Below are positions 24,614 to 36,649 of a stretch of 64,000 nt of DNA, in pieces. Made by a program: the position numbers and the translations under genes. Where the stretch lies: contig BSYO01000028.1 in assembly GCA_033239525.1 (NCBI GenBank), forward strand, positions 14,377,597 to 14,441,596, read 5' to 3'. The notes under the pieces are model-generated. The model ran no database searches and had not been told where the DNA came from. It saw nothing but the letters and a program-made list of their open reading frames with translations. This stretch comes from Nepenthes gracilis. Lineage: Eukaryota; Streptophyta; Magnoliopsida; Caryophyllales; Nepenthaceae. The first letter of the stretch is position 1. Each line of letters opens with the position of its first letter.

Positions 24614-25690
24614 ATGGCAGACAATAGAAATATTAGGGCAAAAAGATTGTTCTCAGGTCGAGAAGACGATATTAGGAGTCGGAGAGTAGTTTCGAGTTGA
24701 TAAGATGTTAGGGACAAGATATTGATCTTAGGTCAGGAAGATACTAGGGGCAGGAGATTGATTTCAAGTCATAAAAGATGATTATGTTGCTATGATGGGT
24801 CGCATAAGCGACATGATGGATAGGATGATCTAGCGACAAGATCATGCTCAGGCTGCTTTGAGGATGATGGCTGAGAAAGGCTAGGGTAGGACACCCTTCG
24901 ATCAGTTCAAAGGCGAGCACGTTTCGGAGTTTTTGGGGGAGTCTGACCCAATTAAAGTTAAGAATTGGTTGAGAAAGTAAAAAAGAGTGTTTGAGATTAT
25001 TGATTGCTCCAAGGAGGACAAAGTGAGGTTTGCCATGTACAAATTGGATGGCGAGGCTTTTAGATGGTGGAACTCCCAATACCATATCTTGGGCGAGGAG
25101 AATAAGGAGATAGCTTGGGATGGCTTCCTGGAGGTATTTTTGGAGAAGTTCTTTCTATTGAGAATTTAAGAGATTAAAGGAGTTGAGTTCAGCAGGTTAC
25201 TATAAGAAAACAGGATGGTAGTTGAGTATGACATATGATTCACGGAGCTATCTTGGCTTGCTTCCCATTTGGTTGTGGATGAGATCCTGAGAACCCAGAA
25301 ATTTCTGCAGGGATTTCAAGATTCAATCCGGAAGCAATTGGTATCACTTCGATTATGGACTTATAGTGAGGTGTTGGATCAGGTCCTATTAATCGAGTAG
25401 AAGTAGCTCTAAGAAAAATCTTTTTAGAAGAAATTAGAGCAATGGGGTCAGAACTCAGAGTAGAGGCTCTCATAGGACATCTTGTTTGTTATCTAGAGGA
25501 CAAGACAAAGAAAAGTTAGTTGAATCAAAGTCTTATCCTCTGAGGTTCTAGTTACGAGGTTTGCTTGTAAGTTTTGTAGAAAAAAATCACACAGGACGAA
25601 CTTGTTTTTGCTAGAGTGAAGACTGGTTCAATTGTGGCCAAATGGGCCACTTGTTTAAAGATTAACTAAGTCGGTGGCAGCAAGGCAAGA
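24614..25690 (+). pseudogene. gypsy A gag pseudogene
   Basis: It begins at ATG 24,614. The best preserved section (about 24,890-25,170) encodes a Retrotrans_gag-type core (FDQFKGEHVSEFLGESDP, then DKVRFAMYKLDGEAFRWW). Two cysteine motifs follow near 25,570 (CKFC) and 25,630 (FNCGQMGHLFKD), the second a zinc knuckle with its first and last cysteines lost. Stops near 24,700 and 24,980 and frame changes rule out function. Confidence 0.8.
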
Positions 25691-25699
25691 GTCGGGTAG

Positions 25700-28613
25700 T
25701 TCCAGGCAAGCCATTTACAGCTATGGCTTATGATGCTAGAGTCGATCCCTCTGTCATGGAAGGTAATTTGTAGATTTTTGATTCTTTAGTATATGTTTTG
25801 GTTGATCCTGGGGCTACACACTTTTTGTGTCCCACAAATTTGTGCAAAATTTGTATGTACCTCCCCAATATTTGGATTGTGTATTGATGGTATCTATCTC
25901 AGTCGATAAGTCCTTATTAGCTAAGATTGTGCATTCTTGTTGTCCGGTTTGGGTCTGTGACTATAAATTATTGGCAGATCTGATTTTGCCTGATATACCT
26001 TACTTTGATATGATTTTGGAAATAGATTGGTTAATGTGTTATTACACTACCATAGATTATTTTAGTAAGAAAGTTTTATTTTGTATATCAGGATACAGGT
26101 CCTTCAAATTTCAAGGAAGTGTTGGTAAGGAGACTTCAGGGTTAATTTTTGCATTACATGCGAGTCATCTAATGGGGGATGGGTGCCGAGCTTATTTGAC
26201 ATATATGACCACATTTGAGAGTCATTATGTGGCCATTGAGGACATTTGATTATTTGTAAGTTTGAGGATGTATTTCTAGAGGATTTACTCGGATTGCCTC
26301 TAGTGCGGGAGATTGAATTTACTATTGATATTGTATCTAGATTTGTGCTGATTTTGAGGATTTTATATAGGATGGCCCCATTTGAATTGAAGAAATTAAA
26401 ATAGCAGTTAAAAGATTTGCTAGAGAAGGGATTTATTTGGCCTAGTATTTCATCACGGGGCGCTTCCATGTTATTTGTGAGAAAGAAAGATGGATCAATG
26501 AAATTGTGCGTGGATTATCGAAAACTAAACAAGATTATGATTAAGAACAAATATCTCCTCCCAAGGATTGATAATTTGTTTAATCAATTACACGGAGCTT
26601 GAGTTTTCTCAAAGATTGACCTGCGTTTTGGATACCACCAGTTGAGGATTAAGCGGGAGGATGTTTCCAAAATGACTTTTAGGATGCGGTATAGTCATTT
26701 TGAATTTTTGGTGATATCATTTGGGTTGACAAATGTATTAGTATCCTTTATTAATCTGATGAATCAAGTTTTTTAACCATATCTAGATCAGTTCATGGTG
26801 ATTTCTATTGATGATATTTTGATTTATTCGAAATATTTTGAGGAGCATGAGGCAAATTTGAGAATTTCGTTGCAGACCTTGAGGAATAGGTAGTTGTATG
26901 CTAAACTAAAGAAATATGAGTTCTGGTTGAAGGAGATTTCCTTTTTGAGTCATATTATTTCTAAATGAGGCATATCTATGGATCCAAACAAAGTCAAAGT
27001 GGTGGCCGATTGGGAGAGACTGATGAATGTTTTAGTGGTGTGGAGGTTCCCAAGTATGGATAGATATTATTGACGGTTTGTGAATTTCTCAATGATTGAG
27101 TACCTTTGACTCGGTTGACACAGAAGAAAATGGTGTTTGTTTGGGATAGTGACTATGAGGACAACTTCCAGGAATTTAAAAGGAGATTGATGACAACACC
27201 TATATTGTCGATCTCTAATGGATCAAGTGATTTTTCTGTATACTGTGATGTTTCTAAGAAGGGTTTAGGATGTATTCTGATGCAACGGTGCAAGGTGGTT
27301 ACCTATGGGTCAAGAAGTTGGAAAATTCATGAGTAGAATTATCCCACCCACGATTTGGAATTAGCGGCCATGATCTTTGTATTGAAAATTTGGAGATATT
27401 ATCTATGTAGGGAGAAATTTATGGTTTACTCTTATCATAAAAAATTGAGGTATTTATTCTCATATAAGGAATTAAATATGCAGTAGTGGAGGTGAATGAA
27501 TCTGTTGAAGGATCATAAATGTAAGATCCAACATTAGCCAGAAAAAGCAAATTTTGTTGCTGATACTTTGAGTAGGAAGTCTTCTAGTTTAATGGCTCAC
27601 TTGATGATAATGGAGTGGGAGATACTAGATGGAATGAAGAGTTCTACGATTCAATTGCACTTCTAGGGGTCAAGGATGATGTTATCATATCTCCAGGTGC
27701 AGCCAGAGATTTTGGAAAAGATTAAGGAGAATCAAATGAGCGACCCGTATCTGATGAAAATTGCGAGAGATTTGGATAGTGAGTTGTAAGTAGATCTTCA
27801 TATTCAATTTGATGAGATTCTTAATTTTTGAGATCAAATTTGTGTGCTAAATATTGAGGAGTTGAAAGAAAAAATTCTGAATGAGACTCACAAATTGAAG
27901 TATACGATTCATCTCACTGTGAATAAAATATATCAGGATATGATGAAGACTTTTTGGTGGCATAATATGAAGCGTGAGATTGCAGCATATGTTGCTAGGT
28001 GTACCGTGTGTTAACAGTGAAAGCAAGGTATGAGAAGCCTTTAGGGTTTTTGCATTCTTTACCGATTTCCAACTAAAAGTGAAAGCATATAATAATGGGT
28101 TTTATTTCGTGGTCTCCTAAGTTAGTGAAGAATATGGATACCATTTGGGTAATTGTATACAAATTGACAAAGTCTGCTTATTTTCTATCTATTCGGATGA
28201 CGTATTTGAGAGATAAGTTGGCTTATATGTATATTAATGAGATCGTAAGGTTGTATGGTATTCCAACTTCAATTATTTTTTATCGAGATTCGAGGTTTGT
28301 GTCAAAATTTTTGGAGAGCTTGCATAAGGAATTTGGTACCAAACTTCAATTCAATTTAACGTTTCATCTGCAAATGAACAGCCAATCCAAAAGGACTATT
28401 TAGGTCTTAAAGGATATATTGAGGGCGCCGGTTTTAGAGATGAGAGGCACTTGGAATAGCTATTTGTCACTTGTTGAATTCGATTATAATAATAGTTATC
28501 AGTCAAATATCAGGATGGCTCCTTTTGAGTATTTGTATGGACGAAGATGTAGGTCTCCTATCAATTGGGAATAGATTAATAATCATAGATTATTGGGTTC
28601 CAATATTATTTAG
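25700..28613 (+). pseudogene. gypsy A pol pseudogene (protease, RT, RNase H, first part of integrase)
   Basis: Protease: VLVDPGATHFL at about 25,798-25,830, where the family has DSGATH. RT: 26,370-27,030 with [19 protein letters not shown] and the palm motif as [10 protein letters not shown] (normally F-I-D-D). RNase H and linker: 27,105-27,600 (VYCDVSKKGLGCIL; ADTLSRK). Integrase: zinc finger about 27,890-28,020 (CTVC), core 28,095-28,403 (RDSRFVSKFLESLHKEFGT) and on to 28,613. Stops occur about every 100-300 bp. Coding resumes after the solo LTR at 31,414. Confidence 0.85.
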
Positions 28614-28618
28614 GATAC
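28614..28618. repeat. Target-site duplication gatac (left) of the 28,619 solo LTR
   Basis: gatac at 28,614-28,618 is repeated exactly at 31,414-31,418 on the other side of the insertion. Confidence 0.9.
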
Positions 28619-28753
28619 TGTGAGATCCCGAAATCATGAAGGTTTAAATTCGGAATAAAATATCGCTACTGAAAATCAGAGTGGCCTTGCGCCACTAGAA
28701 GGCCGAACCACTTCATGAAAGTGCAAGAGGCCGAAGTAAATAATAAGAAAAAT

Positions 28754-28870
28754 TTGACCGGATTTATAGATATTGACCGGATTTAAAGAGTTGACCAGAT
28801 TCGAAAATATTGATCGGATTTGAAGAGTTGACCGGATTTGAAGATGTTGACCGAAATTGAAGAGTTGACC
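28754..28870 (+). promoter_or_regulatory. Cluster of six W-box cores (TTGACC) in the solo LTR
   Basis: TTGACC at 28,754, 28,773, 28,791, 28,828, 28,847 and 28,865, plus a TTGATC variant near 28,810, in a diverged array of roughly 19-bp units ('gagttgaccggattt'). TTGAC(C/T) is the WRKY-binding W-box. The cluster lies about 330-440 bp upstream of TATAAAAA at 29,197. Regulation is inferred. Confidence 0.65.
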
Positions 28871-29196
28871 GAATTTCTTGAAAGGTTTACAAAAATTAGA
28901 ACCAGCACTACATTTTAAACTCGGCCATGTAAAATGGAACTCGGCCCTTCAGAATCACAAACGGCCCAATAAGGTTTGCCAGCGGCGAAGTGGGCCGCTG
29001 GCATGAAAATGGAGCGGTTGGCTTGAATTAAATTAATGGTAACTAAAGATAAAAGTAAACTTCATTGTTCAGTTAGATTCCAACTAGGCGGCGACCAAAT
29101 GGAGTAGGTAAACTAATCTAATTACTCCCACCTACCGTCTGCAAACAAGTACGAGAGTAAGTGACTTACCTCACTTACCCCACCAAACCCCTCATC

Positions 29197-29204
29197 TATA
29201 AAAA
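29197..29204 (+). promoter_or_regulatory. TATA box of the solo LTR
   Basis: TATAAAAA in a 'cccctcatctataaaaaccc' context typical of plant LTR promoters, downstream of the W-box cluster. Confidence 0.6.
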
Positions 29205-29447
29205 CCCAGCGTCGGTTGGTTGAATGTAGCAAAGGCAAACGCAAGCATCAAGGAAGAAGTGGAGGAGAGAAAAACTTCAAACGGTAATACTGGGCAACCC
29301 TCAGGCAAGTTACTTCGGACGCTGCTTTTTAAGTTCATGTTTTAAGAATATTGCAAGTGTACTCTGTTTTGAAGTTCATGCTTTACTACACGTGTACTCT
29401 GTTTTAAAGTTCATACTTTCTGCATTGAATATCGACCTTCTGCATTG

Positions 29448-30240
29448 TAAAATGAACTTGGCCACATGAAAATTAAACTCGATTTCCTATATGTAAAATG
29501 AACTCGGTTCCCTACATATTAAAATGAACTCCGGCCTTACTGTGAAATGAACTCTGGCTTTTTGTTAAAAAAAAGAACTCTGGCTTTTTGAGAAAAAAGA
29601 ACTCCTGCTTTTTGAGAAATAGAACTCCGACTTTTTGAGAAAAAGAACTCCGGATTTTTAAACTCCGGCTTTTTAAACTCCGGTATTTTGAGGAAAAAGA
29701 ACTCCGGCTTTTTGAGAAAAAGAACTCCGGCTTTCTGAACTCCAACATTTTGAGAAAAAGAACTCCGACTTTCTGAACCTCGACATTTTGAGAAAAAGAA
29801 CTCCGACTTTCTGAACTCCGGCATTTTGAGAAAAAGAACTCTGGCTTTCTAAACTCCGGCATTTTGAGAAAAAGAACTCCGAAACTCCGACTTTTTGAAA
29901 AAGAACTCCGGCTTTTTGAACTCCGGCCTTTGAAAAAAAAAAAGAACTCCAGCTTTTTGAGAAAAAGAACTCTCGCTTTTTGAGAAAAAGAACTTCGGCG
30001 TTTTGAACTCCGACTTTTTGAGGAAAAGAACTCCGACTTTTGAACTCCGATTTTAATGAACTCCGGTTTTTAATGAACTCCGTCCTTTGAGAGAAATGAA
30101 CTCCGATTTTAATGAATGAACTCCATCCTTTGAGAGAAATGAACTCCGGCTTTAATGAACCCCGACTTTTAATGAACTCCGTCCTTTGAGAGAAATAAAC
30201 TCTGGCCTTAATGTGAAATGAACTCCGACCTTAATGAGGA
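29448..30240. repeat. AACTCCGGC minisatellite in the solo LTR
   Basis: Dozens of diverged copies of a unit close to gaactccggctttttgaga, about 13-24 bp long with variable A-runs. Less regular precursors (aactcggcc) lie upstream at 28,918-28,950 and 29,455-29,520. The minus-strand frames across it only translate the repeat (PEFFFSKSRSS-like) and are not genes. Confidence 0.88.
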
Positions 30241-31413
30241 AAGAGCTCCGGCCCTTCCTTGATAAAAATCTAAATCGGTCCCAAGTATATTTTATGCCAT
30301 GAAATCGAAACCGGCCTCGAGTGCATTTTAAAACCGGCTTTAAGTATATGATTTTTGAATTAATTTCTATGATTTGAAATCGGTTTGAAGTATATGGTTT
30401 TTGAACCGGCCTCCTTAAGACTCGAACTGTGATATTCTGTGCACAATTTCTGAAGGGTAAATTGTGATGTTTCTGACTGATACTGAAAATGGCTTTCAGT
30501 AAGCGATAAAAAGAAAGTTTTTCTATTTCTGTTATTTTGGACCCAGATTGATATGCAGTCAGGTTAGGTTCTCCGACATGCCTTAGAACGTTATGGTGGT
30601 AATCGAGGATAACTCTATCCATGGAGTTATTTATGGTCCGCTTCTCCTTGAGGCATTATAATGTGGAGGGTAGATTCTGTTCTGTTCTGACCGGCACCCC
30701 CTTGGATTGGGGAAGGATCTCGTGAGGTGAGATCATCCGTTCTGTTCTGTTTAATGCCGTTGATTGTGGAGAGATGTAACAATCTATCCTCGATTATTCG
30801 CCCCCTTCGCCAGTAGGGTCTATTGGTAGGGTCCTTTACTGATAAAGATGAGATTTCTATAAAATATGGAAGTAAGACCGACTTCAGCTTTCTGAAATAT
30901 GAGTACATTGATTTCGGATTTTCGAAGACCGTTTATATTTCTAACAGTTCTGAATACGTTTCGGTTATGAATCACTTCCTTATGGCATTTGTAACTTTAT
31001 GTGCAATAATATCTGTTTTGCTGAGATATATTCCGCATACATGTTTTACTATATATCTGCATGTAACTTGTTGGGCATCGGCTCACTGTTTTATATTTTT
31101 TTCTCCCCTCAGATGAGACTTTAGAGCTGGTGCCTGACGAGTTTGAGTAATTAGAGCTTGTCTGAGAAACTATTAAAGAATCGGAAGCTTATTTTAGAAA
31201 ATATTATTGTAATGACTTGTTTATGATTCATGAACCTTTATAGATAGATATTTGACTATGTATTCGGAAATAAATACTTGAGAATGAATATGAATGTTTT
31301 CGCAAATTGTTAGAGTAACTTCCGCTATATTTCTTATGGTTAAAAGTATATGGGTCCTAGATGACATCTGTGATCCTGTGTTGTAAAAAAAAAAAAAAAT
31401 CCGTTCCGTCACA

Positions 31414-31925
31414 GATACTTTCAATAAGATCAGAATTATTAGAGATCAACTGATTGAGGTTCAGAGCTGCAAGAAGAGTCATGCAAATAAAAGGAGATTC
31501 GACTTAGAGTTTGATATTGGTGATCATATGTTTTTAAAGGTGTCTCCAAGAAGAGGGATTTCGAGGTTTGAAATTAAGGGTAACTTAAAGTCGAGGTTCA
31601 TTAGACCCCTTGAAATTTTAGAGTAGATTAGAGAGGTGGCCTATTGATTGGCTTTGCTACTGAATCTGGCGGATCGTCACGATATATTCTATGTTTCGAT
31701 GTTGAGAAAATATATGCATGATCCTTATCACGTGATTGAATTTTAGCCATTAGAGATCGATAAGAGGTTATCATCTTTGAGGTTCTCGTTCAGATTTTGG
31801 ATCGAAAAGATTAGGTATTGAGAAACAAGTCGATACCACTAGTCTAGGTGCTTTGGCAAAATCATTCAGTCAAGGAGGTGACTTGGGAGTCCGAGGACGA
31901 GGTTCGGGAAAATTCTCTTATTTGA
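31414..31925 (+). pseudogene. gypsy A integrase C-terminal part
   Basis: Continuation after the solo LTR. It reads TLNKIRIIRDQL-like, ANKRRFDLEFDIGDHMF and KGNLKSRFIRPLEILE, the usual C-terminal domain of gypsy integrases, then decays with stops near 31,623 and 31,743. No chromodomain was recognised. Confidence 0.8.
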
Positions 31926-31983
31926 TTGATGATTTAGGTACGTAAATTTTGAGGGTAAAATTTTTTTTAAATGAGAAAAAAAT

Positions 31984-34153
31984 TATAATATCCGGATTTT
32001 TATTTGGTTTATTTTGACATTAATTATAATTTTGGATTAATTGGATGTATTTTAAAATAATTATATATTGTAAAATTTTGAAGAAAATCAGATTTACAAC
32101 GTGGCATTTGAAGAGCGCCCGAGAAGTGATTAGATAATAAAAGAAATGAACAAAGAAAAAGAAAAATAATAAAAAGAAAAGAAAAAAGTATAAAAGAGAA
32201 TAAAAAGGAGAGGAGGCGTGCGGCAGAAGCAGAGAAAGAGAAGAAAAGAGAGGAAGAGAAGAGAGAGAGAGCTTCGCAAAGGGCAGAGCAGAGAAGGAGG
32301 TTAGAGGGAGAGAGGCAGAAGAAGTGGAAAGAGAAAGGTGTGCGCAACGGAAGAGAAGGAAGAAGGAGAAAGAGCAAGGAGGAGGTAGAAACACGAGAAT
32401 TACGAGAGGTGAGGCACGTACCAGGAGAGATAAGGAGAAAGAAGAAGAGATCGGCCATCTCAAAGTATCCTTTTGTCAGATCTACTTTGTATCAAGGCAA
32501 GGCAAGTATCTATAATTTCTATTTTTGGTTTGTTTCTACATCTTATATATTTTGACTACTGTTTAGAAATTTTACTAGTACATATGTTATTTTTATACAC
32601 CATAGATTTTTATTCTGTATATGTATATATAATTTACCAGTTGATTTGGAAATTTTGTTCGGATTTTATGAATTTTGAAGGGTTTTAATATTTTATGAAA
32701 ACCTAAAAATTATCTAATATTATATATTTTTATATCAGTATATTTGTATAAAAATAAGTATGAAACTTACATTGGGCTTTATATTTTTACATACATGTGC
32801 CAGGATTGTGGTTAATATATTTGAATCTGCTATTTGTTATTCTGGCTAACTCCCGATGAGGAGATATTTGTTATTAGATATTTAAAATTTCTTTCCGTCG
32901 GTAGGAAAGGCTTTATTTATAATTAACTTTCCTATTCTATCTAGTATTAAATTAGAATTTATAATATACTTAGACATCCTAATATATTTAATAAATTTAA
33001 GGATTATACACAAAATTATGAGTGGCAAAATACAATGAGCAACCTTGCCTATGGAAGATAGTGTACATAGGAGTCCTAGTCTACTAGCCTAGATTGTATT
33101 TGCTTTGACCTAAGGTTATTGGATTAGGTATAATCCTTCCTTATGTTAGTCTTTAAACCTTCAATACTTAAATTTAGTACATACTTTGTATTTCTGTATG
33201 AATTTGTATTCAAACTCTAATTTAGACTATGGCTTTGAGATTTGTTAATTTTACCCACAGATGGGATTTCGTATATCTTATACATTTGATTTTGATTATA
33301 CGTTTTGATATGGATTTTGGGTTATCAGTGTTATGGTACTGATTTAGTTTTTGATTTATTGCGCATGCGATCCGATTATCTGGTTATTCAATTCTGTCCC
33401 GGATCAGGATTTGATTAAACATTCAATTTGATTAGACATTTGATTATCTAATTTGTCATCCAGATCACTTCTATTTTGTATATGTCCTGAGAGGACTATT
33501 TTCTTATTTAATATACTATTTGAATATGAAACTATCATTGGTTTCTAATATTGGACGCTATTTCGGATTTGATGATTTAATTTTTGATATTGGCAATTTA
33601 GATTTATTATCTACTTTTGAAATCTGTTTATGACCACTCCCACTAATTAATTAAAAATAATTACTATTATACATTTATATGACATTTGTTGAGTTTTAGA
33701 CTCACATTTTTTATTTTATCCCTTTAGAGTAGAGGATTTAGATATATTGTGAGAGTTGGATGTAATCCGTGTAGCGTCCCATTTTTCTGGTGAGTATTAC
33801 ATCTATTTACATATAGATAATGTTGGATGCATTTCAATTACTATGGATGGATTTTGCTTCGTGTTGCCTTTGGATAGTGGAGTTGGCAAAAAATAGGCCC
33901 TTGGACAATGTATTAAGGATTTATTTCATTATGTGGATGAGTTATTTTTATTATCTGATTATTTCCCTTACGACTATTTGGAGTAGCTCTTATTTATATT
34001 GTCTGAACGGTGATCCAAAGAAATTCTGTGGCGGTTATGTTTGGGTCTCATGTATATTTGGTTTGTCACATCTAGATTTGGTATTTATTATTTATCTATT
34101 ATTTAAGATTTAATTATTTATTGCTTTGACCTACTTGATCTGGGTTTGTGGCA
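31984..34153 (+). repeat. 3' LTR of gypsy A
   Basis: 2,170 bp, homologous along its whole length to 22,305-24,512. The first bases are TATAATATCC (TG mutated to TA) and it ends TTTGTGGCA. It contains the same purine-rich stretch (32,130-32,430). Clear divergence from the 5' LTR indicates an old insertion. Confidence 0.88.
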
Positions 34154-34642
34154 AAGTTTCTTCTCGGGATGAAGGCCTCCTATTGTCTCTGGAGCAATGC
34201 AGATTCTGCCTCTCCAGGCTTCTGTCTCACACTCCTAGACTTAGTTAGTCCTCCGACCTCATTAGACACTATCACTATCACTTTTGGCCTCTCAAGTCTC
34301 AAGGTCATCAGGTTACTGGGTCTTCTCCTTGATAGGTAGTCTCATCTTCTATTTTCTCATTTTGGATGTCAAGGTCTGGGAGTGGGAGGAAAGAGTCTCT
34401 AGTGGTAGTACCTCCGAATGGGTGCACATGATTTGAAGTAGTTTTGATGGTGTGTTCACTAGAGAAGCCAATGCTTCCCTGTTGGTGGTTGGATGGTTAC
34501 CTCCATGACTACCTACGATCGGGTCATTACAATGGGAGGTGACGTCTCTTGTAAGTGTGCTTGCCTGAGCCCTGGCGCTCACCATGCTTGCTTTATACTA
34601 TTGTGAGATTAGAATTTTTATCATTTTTACAGACGGCGGCAA
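34154..34642 (-). pseudogene. Internal unit 1, right portion: gag remnant and primer site
   Basis: Continuation of internal unit 1 after the gypsy A insertion. The minus-strand frame 34,585-34,349 encodes a gag N-terminal-like segment (LASLVNTPSKLLQIMCTH, LSSHSQTLTSKMRK), matching 39,300-39,590. The bases next to LTR B (minus strand TTGCCGCCGTCTGT, 34,629-34,642) resemble the primer site TTGGCGCCGTCTGT of many plant gypsy elements. Confidence 0.65.
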
Positions 34643-36000
34643 TGATATATCTCCGGATCTGAATTATCGTACAAATTATGGAGTCACTTATCATACTCGA
34701 TAGGTTAAATTGAAGCAGATTTGGTCTTAGTTATTTCGAATTTGGATCCTACACACCACAACTAACAAATGAGAGGTTCGAGAATGACAAGACTCGCACC
34801 TCGGTTTATCCTCTAATACTCAAGTTAAAAATCTTTCTTAGTTAAATAGAAAGATAGGAGGAGAAATATGCATAGATGTATAGATAAGGGGATTGAGCAC
34901 TGGTGGAGGACTAGGCTATATTTGGTGTACTCAACTAGGAAGCAGCTTTAGAATTGGAAGACAGTGCTCTATTTGGGGCGCTTGACTAGGGAGTGGCTTT
35001 GAAATTAGAAGACAGTGCTCCATTTGGTGCGCTCAATTAAAAGTGGCTTTAGAATTGGAGGGTAGTGTTTCGTTTAATGTGCTCGACTAGGGAGCGGCTT
35101 TGGAGTTGGATACACTCATTAGAAAGTGGCTTAGAGAGGGTGTACTCGTGGGAGAGTGGCTTATTGGAAGAGAGGTGCAGTCATTGGAGATTGTTTTTAA
35201 GGAATAGGTACACTCGTCGGAGAGTGGTTTGGAGAAAGTGGTGCATTTGTCGGATAGTGGCTTTAATAGGGTACACTCTTAAGCTGAGTGGCTTTGCAGG
35301 ATTTCAATGTGTATGAATGCCTGAGTGTAAAGGGTATGCTCTGTATTCGAGGACTGGTTCTTTGGGAGTGTGGCCTGATTGATTGATTAATCCTAGAGAA
35401 AAGATCAAAGAGAGAGATTTCCTCCTCAAAAAATCTGATCCCTTCTCCTATGGAGGAGAGGGGTATTTGTAGAGTAAGCGCCGGTTTAGCCCTCCTTGGG
35501 CCTCACTGCTACTGACAATTGTCTGAATATATTCGCTCCACTGTCTAATTGATCATTGCAGGCGATATATGGCAACCATCATTTGAGAATATTTGCTGGG
35601 CTGTCACTGCCATTCCCGGACGGTCCAGAATAATGAGGTAATATCTTCTAAATATATGCACTGAACTATTATGACGTCAACCAATTCACCGCTGTTGCTA
35701 TCACTGCCATTTTAGGGTAATCTATAATCATGAGGTAATATCTCCTAAATATATGCGCTGAGTTGTAGTGACGTCAGCCAATTCGGGGCTGTAGTTATTG
35801 AAGTACGCCACTAATTAGCCCTAATTACCGATTTGTTGCCGGATGGTATTGGATCATACTTCCCAGGTCGACTGCTACGCTTGCTAAATTTTGGGATGAG
35901 GAAGCATCTTGCCTGGCTTCCGCTGGGCCATTACTTCCTAGACCCCTCTTTCTTCTGCTGGCTGGGCTCTAGGCTCGCGGGTAAATTACCTAACGCATCA
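34643..36000 (-). repeat. LTR B of the array (central, shared)
   Basis: 1,358 bp, TGATATATCTCC...CGCATCA. It serves as 3' LTR of unit 2 and 5' LTR of unit 1. It is longer than A and C because a block containing 'ggtaatatct.ctaaatatatgc' and 'gacgtca.ccaattc' is duplicated at about 35,635-35,690 and 35,720-35,790. Confidence 0.82.
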
Positions 36001-36649
36001 CTAACCCTATGCCGAGAGGTTTGAATATTCAACTCCCAGCGTGCTCATGACTGAATGCTAGCTGTAGGCTTTCGTTGCATGGCTCTAATATTCTTACATT
36101 ATTCAAATAGTGAATCTCTCGAATGCAGTTTCTTGTTGTTCTTGCATGTCTTTCGACAATTTGGCAATCTGGACCTTTGATAATTCAGCCTTCTGACAAT
36201 CCGACTGATAATCATTTATCTCAAATGCTTGGTTAGGATGTAAATTGATTGAATTTATCTTGAGTTTGTCAGGGTTGCACATCGCCAGTTTGCCCTCTTG
36301 GAAAGCGTGGTATCAAGGCATCACGACCTGTGCTGTGTTGTTGGCTCGCCAATTAAGGTGTCAAAGCCGTCAGCAGTTAGCAAGCTACGTAGACAAGTGT
36401 AGTATTAGACCATCATTATTGGCGCAGCAAGGTTGACGTGCCACGACACTTTACGGTGTGGGCACATATCACAGCTATTATAGGGATGCGCCTCTTCAGC
36501 TCCTGTGAATGACGCTGTTTTTGAGCCAAGTCTTCAATTGTATAAACTCTAGCTGTCTGTCGATGGAATAAGTGATCTCTCAATTGGTGGATCAGGTGAA
36601 CTGATCGACACCTCAACCGTAGCTAAGCAGGGGTCCCGATACTAGTTGC

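Larger units (their letters stand above)
28619..31413 (+). mobile_element. 2.8-kb solo LTR inserted in gypsy A integrase
   Basis: TGTGAGATCCCG...CCGTCACA ends with a TGTGA/TCACA inverted repeat and a perfect 5-bp duplication (gatac). The interrupted integrase coding sequence resumes directly after it. No internal retroelement domain is present, so this is a solo LTR left by LTR-LTR recombination or a very short non-autonomous element. It contains a W-box cluster, a TATA box and a minisatellite. Perfect flanks and relatively little decay suggest it is younger than gypsy A. Orientation + is taken from the TATA box. Confidence 0.88.
22305..34153 (+). mobile_element. Full-length Ty3/gypsy LTR retrotransposon (gypsy A)
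   Basis: A pair of related LTRs (22,305-24,512 and 31,984-34,153) flanks gag-pol remnants in gypsy order (gag, protease, RT, RNase H, integrase). A primer site resembling initiator-Met (TGATATCAGAGA, 24,517-24,528) follows the 5' LTR. The five bases on the left are aagct (22,300-22,304) and on the right aagtt (34,154-34,158), one transition apart. The uninterrupted homologous site is visible at about 39,109-39,160. A 2.8-kb solo LTR splits the integrase. Gag and RT resemble the Del/Tekay type, an inference from motif appearance. Stops and frameshifts throughout make it inactive. Confidence 0.9.

Noticed and set aside
29512..29862. Repetitive minus-strand frames (PEFFFSKSRSS-like)
   Set aside because: Plain translation of the AACTCCGGC minisatellite.
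29448..30240. Regularly spaced short repeats, briefly considered as CRISPR-like
   Set aside because: Units are directly tandem without unique spacers and vary in length, in plant nuclear DNA inside an LTR. It is a minisatellite.
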